The position numbers were made by a program, and so were the translations under genes. Positions 44,107-53,180 of a DNA stretch of 64,000 nt are shown here, in pieces; within the stretch, counting starts at the first letter, position 1; the number at the start of each line of letters is the position of its first letter. This stretch comes from Brachybacterium sp036311905 (GTDB lineage Bacteria; Actinomycetota; Actinomycetes; Actinomycetales; Dermabacteraceae), in contig NZ_JAZDCH010000015.1 in NCBI RefSeq assembly GCF_036311905.1, positions 1 through 64,000 of the forward strand, written 5' to 3'. Below the pieces are notes generated by a model that saw only the letters and a list, made by a program, of their open reading frames with translations, was not told the origin of the DNA and ran no database searches.

Positions 44107-45039
44107 ATGAGCACGAGCACCGCCGTCGGCCGGACGGACGCCCCGCGCCGGTCCCGCCGCTCCCGTCGCGGCGGGGCCGGGGACTAAGAGGGCCTCCTCC
44201 TTGCCCCTTTCTTCGCTGGCCTCTTCTCCACCTTCACCGCCTGGCCGGTGCTGCAGTCGATGATCATGTCGTTCACCGACATGCGGATCACCGACATCCG
44301 CTCGCCCTTCGCGGTCGAGTTCGTGGGGCTGGAGAACTACGCGACGGCCTTCGCCGACCCCGTCTTCCGACGGGCTGCGGCGAACACGGCGGTGTTCGTG
44401 CTCCTCGGTGTGCCGCTGACGATCATCGCGGGCCTCGCCGCGGCGATCGCCCTGGACCGCGGGGTGGGGAAGCTGCGCGCGGTCTTCCGCGTCGGCTTCT
44501 ACACCCCCGTCATCACCTCGATCGTCGCGGTCGCCGTGGTCTGGCGCTTCCTGCTCCAGCCGGACACGGGTCTGGTGAACACGGTGCTCGGCTGGGTCGG
44601 CATCGACGGGCCGCACTGGCTCGGCGATCAGCGCACCGCCCTGCTCTCCCTCGTGGTGATGGCCGTGTGGCGCAACTTCGGCACCTCGATGGTCATCTTC
44701 CTCGCGGGCCTGCAGGCGGTGGACCGCCAGCTCCACGAGGCGGCCGCGCTGGACGGCGCGGGCGCCTGGCAGCGCTTCCTGAACATCACCCTCCCCTCGA
44801 TCCGGCCGACGATGCTCTTCGTCCTGGTGACCACCTCGATCGGCTACCTGCAGTTCTTCGAGGAGCCCTTCGTGATGACCGGCGGCGGCCCGCTGAACTC
44901 CACGGTCTCCGCCTCCATGTACACCTACGAGCAGTTCGGCTTCGGCAACTACGGGGTCGCCGGCGCCATGGCCTACCTGACCTTCCTGGTCATCGGCGTG
45001 GTCACCCTCGTGCAGTTCCGTCTGATGAGGGAGAAGTGA
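44107..45039 (+). pseudogene. Sugar ABC permease (first subunit) with in-frame TAA
   Basis: A MalF/SugA-type permease frame whose ATG follows the binding-protein stop by one base. Codon 27 is TAA (44185-44187); directly after it the same frame continues with E-G-L-L-L-A-P-F-F-A-G-L-F-S-T-F and on into a normal permease: L-E-N-Y-A, several helices, and the E-A-A loop E-A-A-A-L-D-G-A-G near 170. Thus the first membrane helix lies after a stop codon. Either this is a nonsense mutation, or translation restarts at GTG 44248 (M-L-Q-S-M-I-M) with half of the first helix lost, or the base is a sequencing error. TAA is very rare in this GC-rich genome. The rest of the frame is intact and overlaps the next gene (TGATG). 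Confidence 0.75.
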
Positions 45040-45857
45040 TGCTCGAGCGCCGCCGTCCCGTCCTGACCTACATCGTCCTCACCGTCTTCCTGCTGCTGGT
45101 CATCACCCCCTTCCTGTGGATGGTGCTGGGCAGCCTGAAAACCCAGGGGGAGCTGCTCCGGGTGCCGCCCACCTGGCTGCCCGAGCAGCCCACCCTCGAC
45201 AACTTCCGCCGCCTGTTCGAACGGCCCTTCGGCCGCTACTTCTCGAACTCTGCGGTGGTGGCGGTGGTCGTCACCGTCGGCAACCTGGTGCTCAGCTCGA
45301 TGTTCGGCTACGCCCTGGCGCACCTGCGCTTCCCGGGCAAGCGGATCCTCTTCGGAGTGGTGCTCGCCTGCCTGATGATCCCCGGGCTGGTCACCTTCAT
45401 CCCCCAGTACGTGCTGGTGGTGAACATGGGGCTCGCCAACACGATCCCCGCGCTGATCCTGCCCTTCCTGGTGCAGCCCTTCAGCGTGTTCCTCATGCGC
45501 CAGTTCTTCCTGGGCATCCCCCGCGAGCTCCTCGAGGCCGGCCGTCTGGACGGCGTCGGCGAGGTCGCGATCTTCTTCCGCATCTACATGCCGCTCGCGG
45601 GGCCCGCCTTCGCGACCCTCGGCATCCTCACGTTCCTGGGGTCCTGGAACAACTTCCTGTGGCCCCTGGTGGTCTCCTCCTCGGAGAGCACCTACACACT
45701 CCCGGTGGCCCTCGCTCTGATCTCGACCGGCCAGAACGAGACCGACTACGGACTGCTGCTCGCGGGAGCCTCGCTCATCGTGCTGCCGATCCTCGTGGTC
45801 TTCGTGATCTTCCAGCGACACTTCATCCAGGGCATCGCGACCACCGGCATCAAGTGA
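45039..45857 (+). CDS. Sugar ABC transporter permease (MalG type)
   Basis: A 272-residue second permease with six helices. E-L-L-E-A-G-R-L-D-G-V-G-E near 185 is the EAA loop contacting the ATPase; F-L-W-M-V-L-G-S-L-K-T at the N-terminus and H-F-I-Q-G-I-A-T-T-G-I-K at the end are typical of family-1 sugar permeases. Overlaps the upstream stop by one base. No ATPase gene is present in the cassette, so a shared MsmK/UgpC-type ATPase elsewhere must serve it. Confidence 0.92.
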   Translation: MLERRRPVLTYIVLTVFLLLVITPFLWMVLGSLKTQGELLRVPPTWLPEQPTLDNFRRLFERPFGRYFSNSAVVAVVVTVGNLVLSSMFGYALAHLRFPGKRILFGVVLACLMIPGLVTFIPQYVLVVNMGLANTIPALILPFLVQPFSVFLMRQFFLGIPRELLEAGRLDGVGEVAIFFRIYMPLAGPAFATLGILTFLGSWNNFLWPLVVSSSESTYTLPVALALISTGQNETDYGLLLAGASLIVLPILVVFVIFQRHFIQGIATTGIK

Positions 45858-45900
45858 CCCCCTGATCCGCAGCCCCAGCGCGCACGACGAAGGAGTCCCC

Positions 45901-47553
45901 ATGCACGCTCGATCCCACACCCCCGCCCGCCTCCACCGCACGCCGCCCCGCGCCGTCGCCCTCGAGCGGCAGGACTTCACCGCGGCGCGGCGGCACTCCC
46001 GCCGCGGCGTCCTCGGACTGGCGTCGCTGCTCGGGGCGGGGGTCGCGGGCGCCGCGGCCGCCACCGTCGGCGGCACCGCCCACGCCGACGCCGCCGCTCC
46101 CGCACCGGCCGGACGGGGCGGCGGCGCTCCCGGATCCGAGGGTCCCGAGGCGCTGCTGCGCCGCTGGGCGGCGGACACCTGGCGCTCGCTCGACGCGATG
46201 ACCCACCCCGACACCGGCCTCGCCGCGGACAACATCGGCGCGGACCTCCAGACCCGTTCCGGGTACACCTCGCCGACGAACATCGGCGGATTGCTGTGGT
46301 CCACGCTGGTGGCCCGCGAGCTGGACCTGATCACGCCCGGCGAGTCCCGTCGGCGGATCGCCCGCACCCTCAAGACCCTGCAGCGCATGAAGCGCCACGA
46401 GCCCTCCGGCATGTACGTCAACTGGTACGACGAGGCCGACGGCAGCATCCTGCGCAGCTGGCCCGGCTCGGGCGACGTGGTCGTCCCCTTCGTCTCGAGC
46501 GTGGACATGGGCTGGCTCGGCGCGGCCCTCCACCTCGTCGCCCAGGCGGACCCCTCCAACGCCCGCATCGCCCGCGCTCTCTTCGACGCGATGCGCTGGG
46601 ACGTGTTCTGGGACCGGGAGGTCGCCGCCCAGCCCGGCCAGGTCGTCGGCGGTTTCTGGCTCGAGGACCCCTCCCGCGAGGGCGTGGTCCGGGCCGTGCC
46701 GTGGAACGGCGTGGGCGGACCGGAGGTCTGGTACCACGCGACCCACCACTACGACACCGCCGTGTCCGAGGCGCGCATGGTCACCTATCTCGGGATCATG
46801 ACCGGGCAGTTCCCGGCCGGCGCGTACTTCACCACCTTCCGCACCTTCCCGCCGGACTGGGACTGGCCCGAGATGGCGCCCGTGGGGGAGTGGGCGACCT
46901 ACGAGGGCGTGGATGTCTTCGAGGGCGCCCACGAGTACCGCGGGTTCCGGGTCGTGCCCGGCTGGGGCGGCTCGATGTTCGAGGAGCTGATGCCGGACCT
47001 GTTCGTCCCCGAGGCGGAGTGGGCCCCGGACAGCTGGGGTGTGAACCATCCGCTGCACGTGCGCGCCCAGCGCGAGCACGGCCTCGACGAGGCGGGCTAC
47101 GGGTACTGGGGCTTCTCGCCGAGCTCGGACCCGCACGCCGGGTACCGCGAGTACGGCGTCGACGCGCTGGGCCTGAACCCCACCGGGTACTTCTCCGACG
47201 CCGCGGTCACCGACTGGGTCGCGGGGCAGGAGTACCCGCAGGGCCTCGACGGGGTCGTCACCCCGCACGCCGCCTTCCTCGCGATGCAGTACGAGCGCGA
47301 GGCCGCGATCGAGAACCTGTCCCGCATCGAGTCGGAGCTCGGCGCCTACGGCCCTGGCGGCTTCCACGACGCCGTCGCCACCGGCACGGGCGTGCGCGCC
47401 GAAAGGCACCTGTCCCTCGACCAGTCGATGATCATGGGCGCCCTCGGCAACGTCCTCCTCGACGGGGCGCTGCACCGCTGGTTCGCGACCAGCGAGGTCG
47501 AGCAGTCGCTGCGCCCGGTCATCGGGCAGGAGCGCTTCGCCGCCGGCGAGTGA
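45901..47553 (+). CDS. Secreted glucoamylase-family glycan hydrolase (GH144-like)
   Basis: A 550-residue exported enzyme. A twin-arginine signal peptide (S-R-R-G-V-L-G-L-A ... A-H-A) ends near residue 62. The rest matches the glycoamylase/GH144 architecture: T-S-P-T-N-I-G-G-L-L-W near 120, G-Y-G-Y-W-G-F-S-P-S-S-D-P near 400, V-T-P-H-A-A-F-L-A-M near 455 and L-G-A-Y-G-P-G-G-F-H-D-A-V near 480. Family members hydrolyse beta-1,2-glucans or related glucans; the exact linkage is not readable. AAGGAG precedes the ATG, 43 bases after the permease. It would release oligosaccharides for the adjacent transporter. Confidence 0.85.
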   Translation: MHARSHTPARLHRTPPRAVALERQDFTAARRHSRRGVLGLASLLGAGVAGAAAATVGGTAHADAAAPAPAGRGGGAPGSEGPEALLRRWAADTWRSLDAMTHPDTGLAADNIGADLQTRSGYTSPTNIGGLLWSTLVARELDLITPGESRRRIARTLKTLQRMKRHEPSGMYVNWYDEADGSILRSWPGSGDVVVPFVSSVDMGWLGAALHLVAQADPSNARIARALFDAMRWDVFWDREVAAQPGQVVGGFWLEDPSREGVVRAVPWNGVGGPEVWYHATHHYDTAVSEARMVTYLGIMTGQFPAGAYFTTFRTFPPDWDWPEMAPVGEWATYEGVDVFEGAHEYRGFRVVPGWGGSMFEELMPDLFVPEAEWAPDSWGVNHPLHVRAQREHGLDEAGYGYWGFSPSSDPHAGYREYGVDALGLNPTGYFSDAAVTDWVAGQEYPQGLDGVVTPHAAFLAMQYEREAAIENLSRIESELGAYGPGGFHDAVATGTGVRAERHLSLDQSMIMGALGNVLLDGALHRWFATSEVEQSLRPVIGQERFAAGE

Positions 47554-47574
47554 CCCGGCAGCGGCCGGGGAGCC

Positions 47575-48129
47575 TCAGCGCTCCTCGGCCGCGGTCGCCG
47601 GCGCGTCGGTGCCGGCGCGCGAGGCCTCGTCGGAATGGTCGTCGTCCGCGGTCCCGTCCTCGGCCGACGGACCCGCCTCGGCCTCCGGCTCGTCGGCCGG
47701 GGCGGGGGAGGCCGGGGAAGCGGGCCCGGCATGCGCCGCCCGCACGGCCGGTGCCGCCGACGCGCCCGCGATACGCTCACCGCGCGTGAGGAACAGGGCG
47801 AGGCCGCGCCAGCCGAGCATGAGCACGCCCAGGGTCACGGCCGTAACGATCACGAAGGACACCTCGGTGCCCGCCTGGAAGAGGGTGCGCACGGCCATCG
47901 CCGCGGCGATCGTGATCGCCCAGATGAACACGCCGTGCGGCCAGAGCCGGAACGGGGCTCGCCAGGAGCGGATCGCCAGGTGTCCGAGCAGGGCGCCGAG
48001 GGCGAAGGGCCAGCCGACGAGGGCGATGCTCTCCGTCGTGAGGGAGGTGCCGTGCTGGATCAGCCCGATCGCGACGAACAGCAGCACGGCCAGGAGATCG
48101 CCGACGAGGGCGCCGAAGGAGCGGAACAT
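47575..48129 (-). CDS. DUF3054 family membrane protein
   Basis: A 184-residue protein. Four helices in residues 1-125 carry the DUF3054 pattern D-L-L-A-V-L-L-F-V-A-I-G near the start, G-W-P-F-A-L-G-A-L-L-G-H-L and R-L-W-P-H-G-V-F-I-W. The last 55 residues are an Ala/Glu/Asp-rich cytoplasmic or extracellular tail. Function unknown. The ATG is 6 bases after minus-strand TACGCT. Divergent from hisC. Confidence 0.85.
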   Translation of the reverse strand: MFRSFGALVGDLLAVLLFVAIGLIQHGTSLTTESIALVGWPFALGALLGHLAIRSWRAPFRLWPHGVFIWAITIAAAMAVRTLFQAGTEVSFVIVTAVTLGVLMLGWRGLALFLTRGERIAGASAAPAVRAAHAGPASPASPAPADEPEAEAGPSAEDGTADDDHSDEASRAGTDAPATAAEER

Positions 48130-48259
48130 CGTTCCAGCGTAACGGCGCGCCCCGTGAGGTTCCCGTGGTGCGGGCCCCGCTGTGGCCCGCACCGCATCGC
48201 GCCCTGGACGAGGTGGACGCCCGGGCCCCGGCCGCGGGGCGGCCTCTACGATGGACCCC

Positions 48260-49429
48260 ATGCCCGTCGAGACCTCCGAGACCTCCGAGACGACCTCCGC
48301 GTCGCCCGCCGCGACGCGTCGGATCCCCGCCCGCCGCGACGACCTCCGCGACGAGGAGCCTTACGGCGCCCCCCAGATCGACGTGCCCCATCTGCTCAAC
48401 GTCAACGAGAACCCCTACGGGCCCTCCCCGGCGCTTGCCGCGGCGATCGGCCGCGCCGTCGCGGAGACCGCCTCGACGCTGCACCGCTACCCGGACCGCG
48501 AGTTCACCGCGCTGCGCGCCGACCTCGCCGCCTATCTCGCGGAGGAGGCCGGGATCCCGGCGCCGCCGGTCGAGGCGGTCTGGGCCGCGAACGGCTCCAA
48601 CGAGGTCATGCACCAGCTGCTGCTGGCCTTCGGCGGCCCGGGCCGCACCGCGCTCGGCTTCTCCCCGCACTACTCCATGTACCCGGAGTACGCGCGCGAC
48701 ACCTTCACCCGCTGGGTCGCCGTGCCCCGCGGCGAGGCCCCCGACTTCGCGCTGACCGTCGAGGCCGTCACCGCCGCGATCGCCGCGCACCGCCCCGACG
48801 TGCTGGTGCTCACGAGCCCCAACAACCCCACCGGCACGGCCCTCGAGCCCGCCGTGATCCGCGCCGCCGCCACGGCGCTCGCGGAGACCGGGGGACTGCT
48901 CGTCGTCGACGAGGCCTACGGCGAGTTCCGCCGCGACGGCGTGCCCAGCGCCCTCGAGCTGCTGCCCGAGTTCGGTCACCTCGTGGTCACGCGCACCATG
49001 TCGAAGGCCTTCGCGCTCGCCGGCGGCCGCCTCGGCTACCTGGTCGCCGACCCGGAGATCGTCGACTCCCTGCGGATCGTGCGCCTGCCCTACCACCTCT
49101 CCGCCGTCACCCAGGCCGTCGCCCGCACCGCCCTCGCCCACCGGGGCGAGCTGCTCGCCCAGGTCGCCGCCCTGCGCGCGACCCGCGACGCCCTCGAGAC
49201 GCACCTGCGCGAGCGCGGCCACGTCGTCGCCCCGTCGGACGCGAACTTCCTGTACTTCCAGCCGCTGCTGCGCGGCGCCCCGGACCGCCGCGCCGTGTGG
49301 CAGTCCCTGCTCGACCGCGGCGTGCTCATCCGGGAGGTCGGCCCCCAGCCCTGGCTGCGGGTGTCGATCGGCACCCCGGAGGACGACGCCGCCTTCCGCA
49401 CCGCCCTCGAGGAGGCCGACCCCCGATGA
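48260..49429 (+). CDS. hisC: Histidinol-phosphate aminotransferase
   Basis: A 389-residue PLP enzyme (class I/II fold). L-N-V-N-E-N-P-Y-G-P near 50, A-N-G-S-N-E near 113, S-P-N-N-P-T-G near 197, V-V-D-E-A-Y-G-E-F (PLP Asp) and T-M-S-K-A-F-A-L-A-G with the Schiff-base Lys near 250 match HisC. The first 15 residues include a short E-T-S repeat not expected in the family. The ATG is 7 bases after TACGAT. The next gene overlaps by ATGA. Confidence 0.95.
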   Translation: MPVETSETSETTSASPAATRRIPARRDDLRDEEPYGAPQIDVPHLLNVNENPYGPSPALAAAIGRAVAETASTLHRYPDREFTALRADLAAYLAEEAGIPAPPVEAVWAANGSNEVMHQLLLAFGGPGRTALGFSPHYSMYPEYARDTFTRWVAVPRGEAPDFALTVEAVTAAIAAHRPDVLVLTSPNNPTGTALEPAVIRAAATALAETGGLLVVDEAYGEFRRDGVPSALELLPEFGHLVVTRTMSKAFALAGGRLGYLVADPEIVDSLRIVRLPYHLSAVTQAVARTALAHRGELLAQVAALRATRDALETHLRERGHVVAPSDANFLYFQPLLRGAPDRRAVWQSLLDRGVLIREVGPQPWLRVSIGTPEDDAAFRTALEEADPR

Positions 49430-50040
49430 CCGAGACCCCCCGCCGCCGCACCGCGACGATCACCCGCGCCACCCGCGAGTCCAGCGTCGAGGTGACCCTG
49501 GATGTCGACGGCACCGGCCAGGTGGACATCTCCACCACGGTGCCCTTCTTCGACCACATGCTCACGGCGCTCGGCACCCACGCCCGCTTCGACCTGACGG
49601 TGAAGGCGACCGGCGACACCCACATCGACGCCCACCACACCGTCGAGGACACCGCGATCGTGCTCGGCCAGGCCCTGCGCGAGGCCCTCGGCGACAAGAA
49701 GGGCATCGCCCGCTTCGGCGACGCGATGGTCCCGCTCGACGAGGCGCTCGCCCAGGCGGTCGTGGACCTGTCCGGCCGCCCCTACTGCGTGCACGAGGGG
49801 GAGAGCGAGGCGCAGGCCCTGCACCTCATCGGCGGCCACTTCACCGGCTCTCTTACCCGCCACGTGCTCGAGTCGATCGCCCACCATGCGGCGATCTGCC
49901 TGCACATGCGGGTGCTCGCCGGCCGGGACCCGCACCACATCGTCGAGGCCCAGTTCAAGGCGCTCGCCCGCGCGCTGCGCGCCGCCTGCGCATACGACGA
50001 CCGGGTGCTCGACGTGCCCTCGACCAAGGGGGCCCTGTGA
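49426..50040 (+). CDS. hisB: Imidazoleglycerol-phosphate dehydratase
   Basis: A 204-residue dehydratase of histidine synthesis. P-F-F-D-H-M-L near 41, D-x-H-I-D-A-H-H-T-V-E-D at 63-76 and L-T-R-H-V-L-E-S-I-A-H-H-A bear the metal-binding His/Glu pairs; S-T-K-G is the usual C-terminus. Overlaps hisC by 4 bases and the next frame by GTGA, so the operon is tightly coupled. Confidence 0.97.
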   Translation: MTETPRRRTATITRATRESSVEVTLDVDGTGQVDISTTVPFFDHMLTALGTHARFDLTVKATGDTHIDAHHTVEDTAIVLGQALREALGDKKGIARFGDAMVPLDEALAQAVVDLSGRPYCVHEGESEAQALHLIGGHFTGSLTRHVLESIAHHAAICLHMRVLAGRDPHHIVEAQFKALARALRAACAYDDRVLDVPSTKGAL

Positions 50041-50687
50041 GCACCGCCGACCGGCCCGGACCCGATCCCGAGGACGTCGACGCCGAGTTCGCCCGGCTCA
50101 CCCAGGGTCTCGACCTCGGGGACGGCGAGCTGACCGTCGAGGACCTCCTCGGCGCAGCCCCGGAGGGCGCCGCTCCCGCCGCCGAGCCCGCCGCCGAGGA
50201 GGAGCAGATCCCGGCGGTCGCCGTCGTCGCGACCACCGTCGCCGACGCCCGCGCGCTCGCCGGCGTGATCCGCCTGGGCCGCGAGGCCCGCACCGACGGC
50301 ATCGACATCCCTGCCGGCACCCGGACCCACGACGCCTCCACCGGCGCCGTCGCCGTCGGCCCCCTGCAGGAGACCGCCGCGCACGACCTCGCGGCGATCA
50401 CCTCGAGCGCCCTGCAGCGCAACGGCATCGTCCTGTTCTGGCGCCGCGGTGACCGCATGACCGCGACCCGCTACCGCAACGGGGAGCGCGGCGAGGACGT
50501 CTCGCCCGCGATCGTGCTCGGCGCGGTCGACGACCTCGTCGAGCAGCTGCTGCTCGGCGCGCTCGAGCTCTCCGACCTCGGCGAGGGCGCGGACCCGGTC
50601 GCGATGAGCCGCGCCGAGGCCCTCGAGGCCATCTCCGGCGGCGAACAGGGCGGCGAGGGCCGCCGCGGCCGAGGGCGACGCCGATGA
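50037..50687 (+). CDS. Protein of unknown function within the his operon
   Basis: A 216-residue soluble acidic protein starting at GTG and overlapping both neighbours by 4 bases. A Pro/Ala/Glu linker at 45-65 separates a short N-terminal helix from a compact alpha/beta region (I-P-A-V-A-V-V-A-T-T-V, I-V-L-F-W-R-R-G-D-R-M), ending in an Arg/Gly-rich tail. I recognise no family. Its position between hisB and hisH means it is translated with the pathway; a regulatory or scaffold role would be a guess. Confidence 0.8.
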   Translation: MSTADRPGPDPEDVDAEFARLTQGLDLGDGELTVEDLLGAAPEGAAPAAEPAAEEEQIPAVAVVATTVADARALAGVIRLGREARTDGIDIPAGTRTHDASTGAVAVGPLQETAAHDLAAITSSALQRNGIVLFWRRGDRMTATRYRNGERGEDVSPAIVLGAVDDLVEQLLLGALELSDLGEGADPVAMSRAEALEAISGGEQGGEGRRGRGRRR

Positions 50688-51376
50688 GCGCCGACACCTC
50701 CTCCGCCGCACCGGACCGAGCGCCCCGCGTCGTCGTCCTCGACCACGGCTCCGGCAACGTCCGCTCCGTGGTGCGGGCCCTCGAGGCCGCCGGCGCCGAC
50801 GTAGAACTGACCGCCGACCGCCCCGCCGCCCTCGGAGCCGACGGACTGGTCGTCCCCGGCGTCGGCGCCTATGCCGAGACCATCGCGCAGGTCCGCGCGG
50901 TCGGCGGCGACCGGATCGTCGAACGGCGCCTCGCGGGCGGGCTGCCGGTGCTCGGCATCTGCGTCGGCCTGCAGATCATGTTCGACTCCGGCACCGAGCA
51001 CGGAGAGCGCTCCACCGGTCTGTCGCAGTGGCCCGGCGAGGTGACCCGGCTCGAGGCCGAGATCGTCCCCCACATGGGGTGGAACACCATCGAGCCCCCC
51101 GCGGGCAGCCGGCTCTTCGCCGGGGTCGAGGCCGAGCGCTTCTACTTCGTCCACTCCTATGCCGCCCGGACCTGGGACTTCGATCCCGTCGGCCCGATGG
51201 TTCCGCCGCAGGTGACCTGGGCGGAGCACGGCGGCGACCGCTTCGTCGCAGCCGTCGAGAACGGGGCGCTGTCCGCCACCCAGTTCCACCCCGAGAAGTC
51301 CGGGGAGGCCGGGGCGCGCCTGCTGCGCAACTGGCTCGCGACCCTGCCGCGCCGCACCGACGGGCACGCGGCATGA
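50684..51376 (+). CDS. hisH: Imidazole glycerol phosphate synthase, glutaminase subunit
   Basis: A 230-residue class I glutamine amidotransferase. G-S-G-N-V-R-S-V near 23, P-G-V-G-A-Y, the nucleophile loop G-I-C-V-G-L-Q near 90, and Q-F-H-P-E-K-S with catalytic His/Glu near 207. It supplies ammonia to HisF, which is not in this window. Overlaps both neighbours. Confidence 0.96.
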   Translation: MSADTSSAAPDRAPRVVVLDHGSGNVRSVVRALEAAGADVELTADRPAALGADGLVVPGVGAYAETIAQVRAVGGDRIVERRLAGGLPVLGICVGLQIMFDSGTEHGERSTGLSQWPGEVTRLEAEIVPHMGWNTIEPPAGSRLFAGVEAERFYFVHSYAARTWDFDPVGPMVPPQVTWAEHGGDRFVAAVENGALSATQFHPEKSGEAGARLLRNWLATLPRRTDGHAA

Positions 51377-51531
51377 TCCTCGCCTTCGTCATGCTCTTCG
51401 CCGGGGGCATGATCCTCGGCGGCGCCTGGTCGTTCTATCGCAGTAAGCGGCCGTGGTGGCAGATCGTCGCGATGGCCGTCCTCGGCGTCGTCTGCCTCGC
51501 CATCTCGTGGTGGCGCATCCAGGCCGGCTGA
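51373..51531 (+). CDS. Small two-helix membrane protein in his operon
   Basis: A 52-residue protein overlapping the hisH stop by ATGA. Two hydrophobic helices (I-L-A-F-V-M-L-F-A-G-G-M-I-L-G and I-V-A-M-A-V-L-G-V-V-C-L-A-I) flank a short charged turn (Y-R-S-K-R-P-W-W), with a basic end. No family recognised; small membrane proteins at such sites are common in related genomes but uncharacterised. Confidence 0.75.
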   Translation: MILAFVMLFAGGMILGGAWSFYRSKRPWWQIVAMAVLGVVCLAISWWRIQAG

Positions 51532-51612
51532 GCCGCCCTTTCCTCGCCGCCCTGCGGCACCCCGCACCATCCCGGCGCCCGCGCCGCCCCCACCCGTCCC
51601 AGGAGGACCCCC

Positions 51613-52347
51613 ATGACCGCTCCCGTGCTCGAGCTCCTGCCCGCCGTCGACGTCCAGGGCGGCCAGGCCGTGCGCCTGGTGCAGGGCGAGGCCGGCTCCG
51701 AGACCGCCTACGGCGCCCCGCTCGAGGCCGCGCTCACCTTCCAGGAGGGCGGCGCCCGCTGGCTGCATCTCGTGGATCTCGATGCCGCCTTCGGGCGCGG
51801 CAGCAACGCCGCGCTGCTCGCGGACGTCGTCGCCGCCGTGGACATGGACGTCGAGCTCTCCGGCGGGATCCGGAACGACGAGTCGCTCGCCGCCGCCCTC
51901 GCGACCGGCTGCCGACGCGTGAACCTCGGCACCGCCGCCCTGGAGAACCCCGAGTGGACCGCGGAGATCCTCGCCGAGCACGGCGACCGCATCGCCGTCG
52001 GCCTCGACGTGCGCGGCACGACCCTCGCCGCCCGCGGCTGGACCCGTGACGGCGGCGACCTGTGGGAGACCCTCGAGCGACTCGACGACGCCGGCTGCCA
52101 GCGCTACGTCGTCACCGACGTGACCAAGGACGGCACCCTGCGCGGACCGAACATCGAGCTGCTCGCGGAGGTCTGCTCCCGCACCGACGCGAAGGTCGTC
52201 GCCTCCGGCGGCATCTCCTCGCTCGCGGACCTGCGCGCCCTGCGCGAGCTGGTGTCCCAGGGCGTCGAAGGGGCGATCGTCGGCAAGGCCCTGTACGCGG
52301 GCGCCTTCACCATGCCCGAGGCGCTGGACGTCGCGGGCCGGCCGTGA
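51613..52347 (+). CDS. priA: HisA/TrpF bifunctional isomerase (PriA)
   Basis: A 244-residue (beta/alpha)8 barrel. L-L-P-A-V-D-V-Q-G-G at 8-17 provides the catalytic Asp, V-E-L-S-G-G-I-R near 80, V-T-D-V-T-K-D-G-T-L-R-G-P-N near 150 the second Asp, and V-A-S-G-G-I-S-S near 200 the phosphate site. In actinobacteria this PriA form often serves both histidine and tryptophan synthesis because trpF is absent; whether so here cannot be told. AGGAGG precedes the ATG. Confidence 0.93.
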   Translation: MTAPVLELLPAVDVQGGQAVRLVQGEAGSETAYGAPLEAALTFQEGGARWLHLVDLDAAFGRGSNAALLADVVAAVDMDVELSGGIRNDESLAAALATGCRRVNLGTAALENPEWTAEILAEHGDRIAVGLDVRGTTLAARGWTRDGGDLWETLERLDDAGCQRYVVTDVTKDGTLRGPNIELLAEVCSRTDAKVVASGGISSLADLRALRELVSQGVEGAIVGKALYAGAFTMPEALDVAGRP

Positions 52348-53156
52348 CGAACGGCGCCGCGGAGGGCTCCGGGCCGCAGCGCGAGCTGCCCGCGCACTTC
52401 GTGGAGAAGTCCCCGCTGACCGACACCGCGGGGGTGCCCTGGAAGGGCCGCGACTACAGCGTGAGCCCCTTCCCCGGCGACGACGGGTCCCGCGACCCCC
52501 GCGTCGCGGAGGCCCTCGCCGCGCACGCCGCGGGGGAGGACCCGCACCGGGCCCGCCTCGCCGCGGCGCTCGCCGGGACCCGCGTGCTGGTGCCGATCAT
52601 GGCCGTCGCCACCGAGGAGGGCACCACCGCCCACGGCCTGACCGGCGACAACGGAGCCGATATGGCGATGGTCTCGATCACCGCGCCCGACGGCACCCGC
52701 GTGCTGCCCCTCTTCACGTCGGTGGCGGCGCTGTCGGCCTGGCGCACGGACGCCCGCCCGGTCCCGGTCGTCGGACCGCAGGCGGCGCAGGCCGCCGTCC
52801 AGGAGGGCTGCACAGCCCTGGTCGTCGATCCCGCGGCGACGCCCGAGGAGGGCGGCCCGGTGCTCCTGCCGCGGTCGATCCTCTGGGCCCTCGCCCAGGG
52901 ACGCACCTGGGTGCCGCCGCACCTCGATGCCGAGCTCGCGGCGGTGCTGGACCGGGTCGCGGCCGAGACCGTCGCCGTCGAGGGGCTGCGGGCCGAGGCG
53001 GGGAAGCGGGCCGAGGTCGACCTGCACGTGCGGCTGCTTCCGGGACTCGCCGCGGAGCAGGTGCGGGCCGTGGTGGCGGACCTCTCGGCCCGGCTCGGCG
53101 CCGAGCAGCTCGTCGCCGAGCGGATCAGCTCCCTGAAGCTCGTGCTCGGCAGCTGA
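52344..53156 (+). CDS. SseB-family protein
   Basis: A 270-residue protein with an SseB N-terminal domain: V-L-V-P-I-M-A-V-A near 88 and V-L-P-L-F-T-S-V-A-A-L near 129 are its strands, and D-P-A-A is family-typical. It starts at GTG, overlapping the priA stop by four bases. SseB-type proteins commonly follow priA in actinobacteria; function unknown. Confidence 0.88.
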   Translation: MTNGAAEGSGPQRELPAHFVEKSPLTDTAGVPWKGRDYSVSPFPGDDGSRDPRVAEALAAHAAGEDPHRARLAAALAGTRVLVPIMAVATEEGTTAHGLTGDNGADMAMVSITAPDGTRVLPLFTSVAALSAWRTDARPVPVVGPQAAQAAVQEGCTALVVDPAATPEEGGPVLLPRSILWALAQGRTWVPPHLDAELAAVLDRVAAETVAVEGLRAEAGKRAEVDLHVRLLPGLAAEQVRAVVADLSARLGAEQLVAERISSLKLVLGS

Positions 53157-53180
53157 GACCGGTCGGTGGCCCGGCCGAGG

